Shown here in pieces: positions 25,701 to 40,700 of a stretch of DNA of 64,000 nt. Numbering within the stretch: the first letter of the stretch is position 1; every line of letters starts with the position of its first letter. Below the pieces are notes generated by a model. It did not search any database, had not been told where the DNA came from, and worked only from the letters and a program-made list of their open reading frames with translations. The position numbers were made by a program, and so were the translations under genes. Source of the stretch: Tomocerus qinae (Eukaryota; Arthropoda; Collembola; Entomobryomorpha; Tomoceridae); NCBI GenBank assembly GCA_020055645.1, contig CM034547.1:50718909-50782908 (forward strand). Direction: 5' to 3'.

Positions 25701-28700
25701 CATCATTTTAGATCTTGTTATTTTTGTAAACAAAGTAGTTTAGGATTCTATGCTGCATTTGACTTACAATATATATGAATAGATATACAGGATTACTACA
25801 GGGAAGTGATTCTGTACTTTTCTTTTTAAGCGGATTAGTACCGTATACTAAGCTTGGCTATTAATACTGCCTACTTTTAGTTACCAATTTGGGTATTATG
25901 TCTCTGGAGTTTACTAGGTTTATTTCTCTCCCAGAGTAAGAAAGCACCTGTGTTCGGCCATTCGTCGTGAGTGTTAGTGCCTTTCTACTTAGGAGATTGT
26001 GGACCACTCTTATGATTTGCTCATGCTTAGGAACATATATTTGTAATTGAAACCTTAGTAGACATTGTATTCATTTTGAAGAGTACAGAAAGAAATCTAT
26101 GGATTTTCCTTTGAGAGATTCAAGACTCTTGGCTACATTCAAGTCCATCTCGTTTTCTTCACAACTTTCCAAGAATAGTGGATCTCCACCTCCTCACTCC
26201 AGTTAAAGTTTTAGGTAGCTTTCTTCAACTTAACTCAACTCAAGTGAACCGAGGCAAAAAGAGTAAGTGAAAAAGCAACCAAGCGCACCAATTGATCTTA
26301 TTGTAGGGGACGTACTACAATGCAATGTAATAGCAATACAAGCTATCAAAATAATATGCTCTCCTCTGTTCATGGACTCCATTCTACTACTGCATAGACC
26401 TAAAAGAAGTAGCATAGGGATAATGTACTTTTCTACTTATAAGGAAATAGATCTGTCTGTAGAGCAGAATTCGGAATAAAGATTCTTTTATTTCTTGTAT
26501 TTATAACTCGCACAACTAGGCACTACAGACATGTACACTTACAAGACGTTCAGGATTGAATTGGTATCTACCACCTGCAGTCATCTGAGCGTTCTTCTCA
26601 ATTCGCCAGGTCTGTCACAAATGGCCTTTCAAGGATTAGCAATACTTTCCAGCCTTTTCATGGTTTCCAACATCTTTCTCCATATAGTACTACGTATTCA
26701 CTATAAACAGTGTTGACATTCAAGACAACATGGGTTTTCTCTACTATCTCCACCCTCCCAAAGTTAACATTCCAATCTTAATACCTACCGATTGTTCTTT
26801 TTATAACGCTTCAAATGGAGTTTGCGATGCACCCGGTTTTGTTGTACCCTCAGACATAACAGGTACATGATATCTTACCAGGTACATACATAATTCCCTG
26901 GTATAATTTCTTATTAGTTCACAATTTTATTGTTTACTAAAATTAGAGCTGTCAGGAAATATCAAAAAATACGGATGATCGAAACCTTTTTTTTTCTTAT
27001 GGGCTTGAAAACATGGTCCAGCTGTCGCATGCCACTGTTCATGTAGCTGAAAGTCAATAAGCCTCCTCGGCGCCGACAGTGGACGGTGGACCATGGCGTA
27101 ATGTCACTTTACAACTTTGTTTCCTTCCTGTTGACTAGAACTCACACTAGCTTTCATTCTCTATTCAATGTACGTGCTACATATTGCCATCAAACACATT
27201 TTCTATTTTGGCAATTTACTCTTTTATTCTCTTTGGGTTCCTGCATTGATATGGCTGACATCTGCAGCTCAACAAGAATTCCGTTTTTTATCTACATACC
27301 CATGCTGCTACTACTGTTGCTGTGATTTATTTGACCATCATTATCTGTTTCATTGCTTATTAATCCTAATGTTTTTGATATGGGCATTACCATTCGGAAA
27401 TCTCTTATATTATAAACACAGAAAAGAGATAAAGCAATAAATTTACCAATCTATCTATGTATGTATGTCTGGTAGGAGAGCTTAGGAAACTTGCATACAC
27501 GGAAAAAAATATTTTAGTACGCAGATGTATTAAAACGCGTTTTAAAAGGGATATACTATCATTTAGTACTAGTACGGAAATGTGCGTATTCTTTTTTAAA
27601 GGATAGTACGTATTTAAGGTCATTTTAGGTCAGATTTACTGACTCTAAATACTACAAGTATAGTACCTTAATACTTTGGCATACTTAGAAAATATTAAAT
27701 ACGTTCATACTTATATTCAGTACGTATAAATTGGCTCAATACGCATACGTAATTAAGTTTAATGTATATGCACTACGATCTTTTGATGGGCATGTAGTTA
27801 ACTTAAGTACTGGTACTAAAAGGCAGGTATTTAATTTTAATACTAGTCCATATTAAAATTAAATACAGTGGATAGCGAATTTCAGTACATTCCCTTTAAC
27901 AAGATTAAAGAAGGACTAGTACAACCAAAACAGGTCCCTTATCACTATAGGTCTAAGGTAGTGATGTGGTAAGTAGGTGGAATAGTAGTAATGAATGATG
28001 TTGGGAGTTCGATTCTCTGACAAGGTTGTTTTTTTTGTACATTCGTACATAATCTCAGTACGGATGCGTACTAAGAGTTGTATTATTATGTACTTGACTT
28101 GAGTACGTTTGCGCTTACGTCAAATACGTAAATTTATATCAATAAAGTGGGAATGTAGCGATATTATTCAATATGCATGCTGTACTCAATGTAAATGGGG
28201 AATGCACTAGTCCCAAAATTAAATACATACGTATTCACTATTGAATACATTCGTACAAGAAACTAGTACGCATTTTTTTCCGTGTACATTACGTAATGCT
28301 AAACCCCCTCCCCAATTTGTAACGAAAGTAACTTTTGGATTCCACCTCCTCCTCCCCCAACAACTACACACGTAATATATTATGCAGGTTCCTTTAAACC
28401 AAAATGCGCATGCTCACTTCCTCTAACCACCGAAATGAGTTGTTTCATAAATTATTATGACATCAAAACAATAATATATATGGGGACATGGGGACATTTT
28501 GTAATGATTGTAATGTGTGTACTGTATTAATTAGCATTTCAAAACTTCTAATGCAAATTAGTTCTGCTAAATCGACAAATTATTTTATATTTTTAGCATT
28601 TTTAGTAAAGTTGCTGTTACTTTTTAATGCCCCATTGATTTCTTTGTGCCATAGTTTGCACACCTTTTTTTAGAATTAAATAAAAATATGTAGTACTGGT

Positions 28701-31700
28701 TAACATAAAAACCTTAGTGAAGTACCGATGATTTTTGGAATTGTTTTTGTTACTGTGATGGGTGGCCTAAAGAAATTCACTTGTGTGCTAGATTCCACCC
28801 CCTTAGCTGGGTTCACTAGTTAACAAATATTCACAGTATTTGCTCAAATAATACGTACTGCACGTTTTTCTCAGCCATTTCTCTATGCTCAAATCTATAT
28901 CGTGTTTTTGTTTAGTAATCAGCAACACAAAATACAACGTAATAAAATATTATTTCAAACGTTAGCAGTAGTAGCACGTTTGATATTGTGCAGTACTAAC
29001 TTTATAATAGTTTATCATGTCCTTCACATAATAAGCTTAACAAGGTTAAATTTGTCTCCAAGGTCTTTAGGCCATTACCACGTATTAGAAGAGTAGACTA
29101 TATAGGACTAGAAGGTATACTTCCTTAAGCCAGGTTGCTATAATATTATTATGACCATTGATATCAGGGAATTAACATTTTAGATTAATTCACATGCTCT
29201 AAGCATTAAGTACTTGTGCTGATTTATTACTCAAGTACACTGATAATTATTTTGATAATTATTATTATTGCTATACATTAGAAACAGTGTGCTAAATTAT
29301 GCTAACCCCAAAAGTTTAAAACCAAAACATACAATTAACCATTCTGACATGTCACTACCCCCTGTAGTGTAACTACTGTAATCAGTATGTTTCATCTTTT
29401 TCATACATTTTCCTTTCATGTACGGAGAAATGCCTGAAGCAGAATTTCACATGAATAACAACTTTTAGGGTATAGATTAATACTAATAAATAATTAATAC
29501 TAAAACAAACATTAATATAAAAACAAGTACAACAAAAAGGTTATAAAACCTAACGTACTATGCTATACTTATGCATACTTAGTGGATGCCTATAGTAGTG
29601 CTATTATATATTTCTATCGGATGGATTGAATGGATTTTAACATGATATCTGTTCTAATTATATACTCTATAAATAATCCACCAAAGTATTTTAGATCTAC
29701 GGTTGACGGTTATAAGCAGATTTTCGAAATTCGAAATAGTTTTTCCATCTGCTTCAATTTAGCATTTTTGGTTATTTTGTATTTTTCACATGAACCTATT
29801 TTTTAGAGTATGTAGAAATTATGTTTACACTTATTGTGGGCGTAATTTATGGCGAGTCAAGCAACTGTCATCGTACTTTAGTTATAATCACAATTTATTC
29901 CTTTCCAGGCTTCATGTGCTCTGTAGTACTGTGTAGTGTGTGTAGTGATTGTAAGAAACTACATCCATAAGAATTATGTAGGAGGGATATCTCTGCATGT
30001 GCACTGTATGTGTCGACTCTAAGACATTGCGTGCCTACTACTCAAGAGCTATTTTTACCCAGAAAGTTTGGCATAATGGCCAAGGTAACTGCACAAATGA
30101 TGAAAGAAAAAGCTTCTTTCGTGAGATGAAAATTGGCAGCAACCATACTGAGTTACACTTTGCACTACGGGAAACTCATTAGCTCATGCGATATAGCTAA
30201 TAATGAATATTAAGACTAAAGCATGCCTTTGGTTTCAAATACAGCAAACCTTATTGTACTACGACACAGTAACCGTAGGTCGTAACTTTTTAATCCATAC
30301 AAATACATAGTATGTCAATGTGTATGTTTTTATCATGACTGCGTTATGCTTAAATATGCCATAAGAATCCTTTTACTACGAGTATTGGTTCCTAAACGCA
30401 CTTGATTCGTATTTACAATTTTGAACACATAAATACACCTTAGCACATCGAGTTAACAAATAACCTAGTGAAATGGTAAGCAAGGGATCCTACTCCTGTT
30501 TATTATTCATGCCTAAAAGGCATAAAAGATGTTCTAGCACTAGACACCTTTCCAGAAGGGAAACAAACAAACTTCATAATTAAAACATTAAAAAACAAAT
30601 AGATACCATTGCTATTTAGCTTGCTAAGAAAATTTAAAAAAATTCCTTTGCCCAAGTACCTATGAAAGTGCAACTGGCAACACTAATTGTGAGTTTTAAT
30701 TTGAGAAAACCTTGAGGTACATCACGCTAGAAAAGACATCTTAAAACAAATTAACATGCGGACGTATAATATAATAGTATATGTATCATGAATGACCATT
30801 TTCCAATTTTCCACTGGCTGAATTTAATCATGCTTTGCGTCACAAGTTGAACTTTGAGCTGGTTTAATTGGTTTAAATTCTATTACCAGAACATCTTGAA
30901 GATTAAAATATTCATGAAAAAGACTCCATCTCAATTTCAGTAACTAATATCAAAGATCCTCGGTTCTAGAGATAAATTGTCATCATATCCATTCAATAAG
31001 AATGAGTTTCAGAGGATGTTCGCAACCTTGATGTCAGTAATTGAGCATCCTGAAATACATCGACTTTTCTCAGAATTGCGATGTACACGGACAAAAATAA
31101 ATTCTGCCAATTCTCCACAATACTAATTTTCGAGGAAGCAGATAAGTCAGTGAAAGAGATTCTATTTATATCAAACCATTTCTACTTTCCAAGAAAATAA
31201 ATATCATACGTAAACGGAGGAATGGTAGCTCTTGTTAAGACGTCAGCAATAGTAAATTATATAATGCTCTCAAAACTTACTTTTTCTGTCGGAACTTCAG
31301 TCAGTCATCAGACCTTCTCCATTACTATTTACCATTTACGTACCTATAGATGATATAACGAAGGAATCGGTTTTCATTCCAATCCCTCATTAACCGTTTC
31401 GTTTGTAGGGAACCTCCAATTATTTTGATATATGAAATTTTTTTACTTTTTATTTCATGTTTTCCACTTTAGTAACATATTGTATACTTTTATTTCTTCC
31501 TGGAAATACATGTATCAATAAAATAATCTTATTGCCTTTTAATAATTTGATTTGCATATCTGAATGTTGTATAACTTGTGCTTACTTTTCATCACATATC
31601 GAATACTCGAGTGTACATACACTCATACACCAAGCGAGAATAGTATATCTTAATCGTATAAGAATATTGATGTTTATACTGGTTTAAAAAAATTAATTTA

Positions 31701-34700
31701 ATAGCTACTCGCAATAAAATTAATCTGGTACTTACTTAACGTACCCTGCAATTTTAAATAAAGATATGCATTATAATTAGTGTTAATATCAGATATAAAC
31801 TTATAGGACGAATTTTAATTCGCATAGCAAAAAAATGAACAAATGTATTTCGAAGGAAACTACACAAATGCGGAAAACTGTTTCCATTATCATTACTTCG
31901 TTAACTTGTTCGCACATTGGAATTTTGTATCTTGTCGGTTTATTTTTTGGAAGCAGTAAGGTGTGAGATATAACATCCTAACCTTAACTCTCTATGGGTT
32001 CAGTTTAAAAAGGAAGCCAAGCGTCATTTATGCTTCATACATATGAGACAACACAATAGGGGCAATACATATACTAGGGTATCCCATCCAATGAAAAATA
32101 AATGATTATGTGATGAAATACAAATTCGTATAGCACGGCTAGATAGAACAAAGAATCAGTAAGGAACTGCTAAATAAATAAACTGTGCAGTCTGAGAATG
32201 CAGTCTCAAAGGCGACTCAGCAGGTCTGCCGCAGATAATGTAAAGCAGAGCAATGGGAAAAATCAAGTTTGGTTTATGATGGTGCGGCAGTGTTGTATGT
32301 TACATTTACAGTGACAATTTTATTATCGCTTACTGTTTATGCACCATTTTGCTCTTTTCTGTCTTATAAAGCACATGGTTTAATTAAAATTCTTCTTTCG
32401 CTTACTACTTTTTTGCTGCCTGATAGATTGCTTCTAATTCTTTTTCCATTTTGTATTACTAGCGCTGGTGTTGACTGACTCTAGTTGTGCTTTGTACCAT
32501 GTACTTCATTGTGCATGAATTTCTATACACGGTGTTTGTAAGGAAACTATAGAGCATTAGCAATACTAATGATGGAAATTTGCACATTGTCAGTGGATCC
32601 TGTCTGAAGCATGTTTGCATGCAATTTAAATTCTCATTTTAGCATCTCAATTTACTTTATTCTAATAATTTTCAGCAAGGATACTACAGATAAATTGAAA
32701 TGGAAAAGTAGCACGAGTCAACTCCAACAGGTTTACAATGCAAATGATTAGGGCGCTATCTTTCAGAAGAGAATATGAATAAGGTAGTAAATCCTTTATT
32801 AATAGCCAGTCAAACCTTGATCAACTTCATTAACGCCAGGAACTACAAACTAGAAAAGAGATACTTGAATATTTTAAGATTGGTCCTCAAGGTGAAATTC
32901 TCAGAAGGGAGAAAGTGATAACGTAATATCGAAAATTCAAGCTATGTATTCGATACCATTGTAGCACATTTTCATGCTATTTATTATTACAACTGAGATC
33001 AAATATTTTTTTCAAAACAAATTTTACTACATACATAAGGAAATCAAATATCAAAAGAGCATGATGAAGGAGAGAATGAGAGAAGGAAATTGGAAGTAAA
33101 TAACGTCAACAGAGTAAAGGAATCCAATTTTACTTTCTCTTGTGTCAGGAAGACTGTCAAGTGAGAAGTCGTTTCTTCCTCATGTCGTTGTTCGTGTTTT
33201 AGTTTGACAGTGGTGTCAACTGCCGTGCCAGGCCTTCGTTGGCACCCGAGTGATATATTGCAGTTGAATTGTGGATCTCTTAAAGCTAGTTAAGGGTGGG
33301 CGTTACACTTTACACGTTACACAAGTTACGAGAAAGTGACGGCTAACTCTAATCATCGTTATAATGAATGTTTAAGAATTGATGTACTTAGTACTGTTAG
33401 TACTAAACCATGTACTATAAGTTTGCATGAATTACTTTTATAAAGTACCTGCACGTGACAAATACTACTTACAGCTATTGACGTGTGCCACTTAGCCTAT
33501 GTATCTTCTCAAGATGGTTTATATTAGCAATCATAAGCTAACAAATCCATTACAAGCTGCAATGTTTAATATCCCTAAAATTAATTTCCGATATATTTCA
33601 AAGATCTGTTAAAACTCCTTTTAGTGTAATTGCCTTCTTTTCTCTGAAATTACTAATTAAAGTGCTAGTGGAAGTTTTTATTTTATATGGTTAATCTAGA
33701 GTTGAAAGATTTACTCTATATGACATTGTGTGTGGGCGAATAGCAGAGAAGTCTGTTTAGATGCTATGCAATTAAGTTTGTAGACAATCAGGTACCAGGT
33801 TTCAATTTCTTCTAGCAGATTTCTAGGAGCTTTCACTAGTTCGATTTCCAAGAAGTTATACAAACAAATCTGATTCTATAGTGAAAAGCAGCTTGGAGTT
33901 TATATAACTCAAATATTTATATTGCATACTTCCTGTCGTTGTGTATGCATAGTAAACGTTATTAGGTAGATAAGGTACTGTTCCGGTGATTTCCTTCGCT
34001 AAGCAAACATCCGGATTGTTAGAACTTTTGATAAACACAGCTTAATAAGTTTGCAGACATTACCTCTGTAATTCATACTACTGAGAATATTAGTGCCTAC
34101 CATTGGGATGATAGCCATAATCTCTGGAATATCTGTATCTAATTTATTTTGTGATAAAAAATGGAAAGCAAAGGGAAAGTTAAGGTTTGAAATCGTAAAT
34201 GTGTGGGCAATGGATTTGTGTACATAGTTTAGAAATTCTAAGAAGTATAGTTTGTTTCAACATCTCCAGTAAATGGTGAAGTATTGTGATTGCGAGTGTT
34301 TGGTGAAAACCAATGTAAAACTCCTATAGGGTGTAATATGTCCTACAATCGTCCTTTTTGTCACGATGTGTGCTAAATGTGTTTATATTAAACTAGTGTT
34401 TGTATAGTAGTAGTTGATACTAACTAAGTATACGCATGTAGGATCCACGTACATAAAGTGGCTGACAACACTTTATTGAGATGTAAAAAATGTGAACTAG
34501 ACTCAAGTGTACGTTCGAATTTGGGTTTAAACTCGTAAAACGTCGTGAGTGGGGAGACACTGGTATAATGCACACAGAAGACAAGTGCTTGCACAAAAGA
34601 ATATTTTTGAGTCTGGGCTGAGTGGCTAAACTAAAAAATGAGAGGGCTCTTCTGGAGCAGTTGAGCCACAGAGTGTGCAAAAAGAGGCTTCTTGTGGATG

Positions 34701-37700
34701 GGTTGGCATGTCTTTCGTGCCAAGCGTATGTAGGCATGAATTCAGATCCATGTAGCCTCCATTCCTACTAGATTACATAGAAGGAGCACTTTACAGTTTA
34801 CTATCTACAATATTTAAGTAATAATGTATTCTTTGCACGAAAGATGAATCAACATCCCATCGCTTCGCAAACATTTCTTCTTCATGGTCTTTGAGCCAGT
34901 CCAGTAGCTCGGCAACGTCTCTTCATAGTCTTTATATGGTACATAAAACAGGCGGGTAGTACACAGAATGTGAAAACTAGCGTTTATTACGAGAGTAAGA
35001 GGATTTCCCTAGTAATCTCTTTATTTTCTTCATATACTCACATGGGATATTGTTGGATGTATTATGTGTGCATTTAGCTCGCCATTACTACAATGCTTTT
35101 CTCTTTACTCTCGAGAATTTCATTATTGCAGCCAGGTCTGACGAAGTTTAAATGAGTACTCTCACTTTTGTTCTGCGAGAGCGACGCAAAGCAGACAACC
35201 CAGTTCCAGACAAATCTACAAGACCTGTCTTAAACTGTCGAATATCTTCGTTTGTTCCTAGCTATAGAGCTATAGCCGTACTATGCGTATCTAATATATA
35301 CTTAGATTGTTCAAGGCAAAATTCCATCATTCTATACACCAGTCTCTTACAAGGGAGCATTATGCACGAAAACATCTCAGCGTCACGGTGGGCACAATTG
35401 CCTATTAAAAATTCAACAAAACACTCTGGATTTTTTTTTTGAATTCTTGACGAATGTACATGCTACAAACTTCAGACACAACAGAATTAATGCTCCACAG
35501 GAAATATGGCACATAGCACACACACTTGGCTCTATTCGCACAAAGCGTTACGTTACTTTTGTGATGTAATTAGATCTATTGTGTAGGTGTATGAAATGTT
35601 TTCACGAAATTAGCAACTCGTTAGCACTATATTTCCTTTCTATTATACCACCGTTTTAAACACGTACGCCTATTTTATAGTTTTCAGAAAGTTAGAGTGA
35701 AGTAAAAGTGAAAATATTCACTTTTGAATAGTTTGGGTTTTACGAAGTTATTATGACGTTAGAATGAGGTTCTTCATTTTCCAAGTTATTGAAATATTTC
35801 TGTGATCCAAGGATGAAAATTTTCTTTCGTCTTCATTTTCAACTTTGTTTTAACTCAATGGTCCTTCCATGATAACATTGAGTTATAAACTGGGTATTGA
35901 AATCAAATACTTGATGAAAAAATTCTTGACTTATGGATGCATAGTACAATATAATATAACTGTATAAAAGTGTTAAATGGGTAGGCAGTTTAAAAGGTTT
36001 GTATTCTGATTGCCGTTGCAAATGTGTAGGTAAATATGCAAATTATATGTAATTACCATAATTGGAACAATATTATTTGCAATACATTGAACATTATTTT
36101 AGGGTGATTAAAAACTACACTTCGGAGCAAAATGGTGTGCATAATGCCTGAATTTACTTATTTCCGTTAACACAGGCGAAAAAATTTTCATTTAATATCA
36201 TCGAGTTTGAAAAACTAAGGAAAAGTTAGTTAATAGTTGTAATAATGGAATAAACATTTAATACGAGATGATGTATGAAGATGTTACCTGTTACGGATAT
36301 TTAATACTAGCGGGTCACAGGACCTAGGCCCTGATATAAATAAAGCTAATGTGTATTCCGGGGGCAATATTGTACGATGAGAAGAAAGTATTTCAGTCAG
36401 ATGCATAGATTTTTCTAATTGAACTTTTCATGGTTTCTCATTGCTGGAAATTTTTGCATACAGAACGCATGAACTACTTTGTTATTAAATATACGGATTT
36501 GTTGGAATTTACCACATTTAGGTAACGTTTAAGATTGAGGTCTGCTTAGCTGCGTTATCAGAGCGGCAAATTAACACACGATGATATAAACAAACATACC
36601 TACGGAATTTTCACTGCGCAACTCGAACAGCACGATTATACTATAGAGTAATGTTATTGTAATTTACATGTTATTAGTAAGATTTTGTGTGGTTACTTAT
36701 CATAATAACATATCAGAAGCCTAAGATAGTCTCTTTGTGAATGGGATCAATGCAATGTCTCTTTTACTCACTTAGTGTTTGTTTCGCTTAAATTCTTTGA
36801 AGTTATTTTACAGAATTGACAAAAGGATATCAAAGACCCATTGTTCCAGCATGCTAATAACTCAAAGCAATATGCCTATAGGGTACGCTGAACTACGCCT
36901 TTGCCAGTTCTTTTATGTCGGTTGCCTTTGTGATGATTCGGATCTTGCGATAAGTACTATATGCAAAAGTACCAGATACCGGTTTCATCTTTGTCAATAA
37001 GATCTTGATACAAGTACACACATAATATAGGTAGTTACTAATAACAAAGTTCTTTGAAAATCATAAGTCCTTAAAAATTTTGCTAGATGAATGAATCATT
37101 CATCAAGATTCAATAATAATGTGAAGAGGCAGTCTGACTGACACAAATACGTAGGTGTCTACAGTGAGTCACAAACTATTTTCTTTGATTCACCCTTTGA
37201 AGTCTGTGAGATTCCATAACAAAATATTTTGCGTCTACTTTGAACACACATAAAAACCGTATCAAATGTCACTTTTTCTCGCAAGACCAACTCAGTGCAA
37301 TGCAATAGTATCTTACGGTTTCAGAAGTAAGATATAGTTAGTTTACATATAGTTTTATTGCTGAATTGAATGTTTGGAGGAGAACTAAGCTCTGCCTACT
37401 AGCCTCTGCCTACTAACCTGTGTCAAGTCATAAGGACATCAAAGATTATAGATCATTATCTATATACATGACAAAACTAGCAAAAACAACCTTTCATAAG
37501 CTAAAATTCAGACAGCATTCAATTATGCGTCTTTTGTCCAATTTTCCTGTCTAGTTAAGCCCTATTATCATCTAATATGCTTGCTAATCATAAAAATCAT
37601 CTTTACAAGTCGAATCTCATCTATTGTTCCTTAATAAGCACCTACAGCACATCAAAATATTTTGTTCGTATCTTATATAAATTCCATTACTACTGCAGTA

Positions 37701-40700
37701 AATTGACTTCGTTTTCGTAATAGTATTTTCATACATAGTAGTACCTTATCAATCTACGCCTACGTCGCATTATTATTATGTCCTTGTAGAAAAGTTTTTG
37801 CTTCATATCGTTTTCACAAAGCACAATTTTCAGTCGAAATTGTATTCAAGGTTTTAGCAACGTTTCACAAATCTGATGTTAACAAGTGGTCTACAATTTT
37901 CGCTTATGAAAGTCAATAAAACAGAATTACAAAACTGTCATTTCACAGTATTATAAGTACAGAGTATGCACAAATTATAAACTTATTATTTACTCCTACT
38001 TTCAATTCATAGTTCCACACTACTTGTGTGCACATAGTCCTTTCAGGATCACAAAATGATTATTTATAACAATTTCATTGCACAACTTACAAATTAAATT
38101 ACTCTTAGTGTTCAATCAATATTATTGTTCAAAATATTTTCTTCGTTTTTGTTTGCTTTATTGATATGACTAGCAGCGCAATAATGAATTTTTAATTACC
38201 AAGTTTGTAATAAGTAATAGGACAGGTGATTTCCGCATTTGGTAGAGCCAACGATACTAGACCCATTTGCTGAAGCAATTGGGTATAGACTCTAAACAAG
38301 TCATCGTACACCAGAAGCGATGGTAAATAACGTTTAAAAGTAGCTAATTACATTTATTTTCTCAGGTTTTGGTAAACGTTGCCATGTTTAGCCTAATATG
38401 CGTTTACATTTGCGACTGAGCGTCTATATTACTTACCAGGGAATGTTTATTTGCTATATGGATAACTTTTTCGTAGGTATAATATAAGTAGATAACATTT
38501 GTGTACTGTAACGTGGTGAAAATACGTACTTGAATTTAGACAGACAGGATAGCATTATGATCAGCGTGAGGTAAACGTGGTTACCACTTTTCATGCTTAA
38601 TCTGTTGGTAATTCTAAAAAAAATTTAGTCTTATAGAATTGAGTGAGAGATAAAGCATCGAATTTCAATTAAGCTTAATTTCTTGCATTTCCAGTGGCAG
38701 TATTCACTGAAGGATTTTGAAAGAAATAAATGGAAACACTGATTAAGGTTGTGGTAGAAGGATGAGCTTGTGGTAGAATGTCGAATTTGTTCTCGGATGA
38801 AGTAGTTGATAAGATGAGATAAGATCCTTCGTGCTTTCAGCCACTATGAAATGAAATGGGCGTGAAAACGGAGAACGTGTTTGACGTAGCGAATTCTTCG
38901 CAGACATATTCAGCAAATAGTTGACTAGTTTGGCGGAGACGATAGACAAAGGTAAAATCAACTTGGTATCTATCCAGGAACTGCGTAGTTGTACGTTTCT
39001 TGTAGTAGTTGCTTTGGTGCCTACAGTTGTGTATAAAGCAGTAGTAAGACTTCCTTTGTAGTACTTTCATAAAAAGCGTAGATGATTACGATATGCAGTG
39101 GTGAAGGAGTGGAAAAATAGAAGGAGTCTCTCTCTTCTACTGAAAGATAAATAAATGAGATTTTTTGGGTTTTCACGAGCGTGAGGAAGTTGAAGTATCT
39201 GGAGTAAAAGTTCCTATAATATAGTAGGGGTAATAATAATGATGGAAGTGTGTTTCCATTGCTTTTGCTTAGTGACTCTATAAAGCCATATATTATGTAC
39301 AGTGTGTCCAAGATAGTTGAGGTTGGTTGGGTAAAGTCAAGTGAGTGCTATTAGGACGTATACTAAAAGAGTGTGCGGGTGAAAGTAACGATGTCTAATC
39401 GTAAGTATGTTGCTTTTCCTTATGATAAATTTAGGACATTTCCTGCTCCTCTCGATAGAAGAAAGTGTGAACCAATCGGTCGTTTATCATTTGGAAAGCC
39501 CTTGGTATCAACAGTCGGACGAATCCTGCTACATGGAGGCCAAATACCATATGTACAATATGGACGATGCTTCCTTCAAACTGGTGCTCAAGACTCAGAA
39601 TCACTCTACATGGGTCCCAATGTCCATCCTTGGAAACAAGCGAAATACGTAAGAAATTCTTCATTTTTATTGCATTTCTTCTCTCGCTGGTGCTAAAGAC
39701 GTGTCATTAATGTACATAAAATCCTATGAACGAAAGTTCGCTCTGTCAACCTCAACCTCACTGTCATGTCATTTCCTTCGATGGATGCGTTTCCGAATGG
39801 CCTCGCTGACATTAAGCACATGCACTGGAATCTGGCCTCGATGGAAATTTCCTAAGTGCACCACATACATAATGCATTGTATTACATTGTTACGGGACTT
39901 GCTCAGCAAAGTTGGGGAAGATCACAACTAGCACAAGAGTCGTGATACGGCTTGATTTCCCTCCCTCCCACTCTTTTACCAGTTTTCTCGTTTTCCGGCC
40001 TGTCATTTTACAAATTGAATTACCGATATGCATGTCAATGTCCGGAGGAAAATTGTATTTTCACAACTGTATTGTTATCCCTTTCTTGCGCTACGGATAC
40101 CAACAATACAGAATGAATTTCTTTTTACCGGGTTACTATCTATTTATGTATAGACTTTTAAACCCCACGCCCAGGTTAATTTGGATTTTTGATGAATTTC
40201 TTTCATCGCCTCCCGTATCCGAGGCGGATCATATTTAAATGTGAAAGTTGGATCTTTTGACAAAAATTTAGAGACAACCCGCAACATAGTAGGTAGGGTT
40301 ATGCTATAGTATGCTAATGTGGCATAGAATTTGGCATCTCTGATGCTTTTGTCCTCCTCATGAGAATACGATTGAAAAGGGAAAGTTTTCCAGAAAGTTC
40401 AAACATTAAATGATCCGTGGAAGGAAAAGTCTAAATCCAGACTTTCACTGGCTTTCACTTTAAAAACCTTTGTGACTGACTTGACTACTATTGAAGTTTA
40501 GCTTTTAAAGATGTAGAGCAACTGTCTCCGTCTCCTTCACATTCCTTCTTTGTTGGCGGTAGCCAATTGATTTATTCAATAACAAGATCCTAGTCAAATC
40601 GTATTTCACCCATCCAATCTCCTGTCTTCTGTCACAAATGGCCAAAAAAGTGCACGTGTCAGCTATTTCCCAATTTTATTTCACAGCACATCACTACCCC

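Larger units (their letters stand above)
10733..39434 (+). other. Alk intron 1 (28.7 kb)
   Basis: Interrupts MAM1. Apart from the foldback element, repeat A copy 2 and the nested MITE listed separately, I found no exon, RNA gene or second gene. Trinucleotide-rich tracts (CTACTA/TAGTAG) recur around 20150-20400. Many short open frames are present but none shows domain signatures together with usable splice phases. Confidence 0.6.

Noticed and set aside
39373-39696. 107-codon open frame overlapping Alk exon 2
   Set aside because: Different frame from the MAM1 peptide; the MAM motifs are in the frame used for exon 2.
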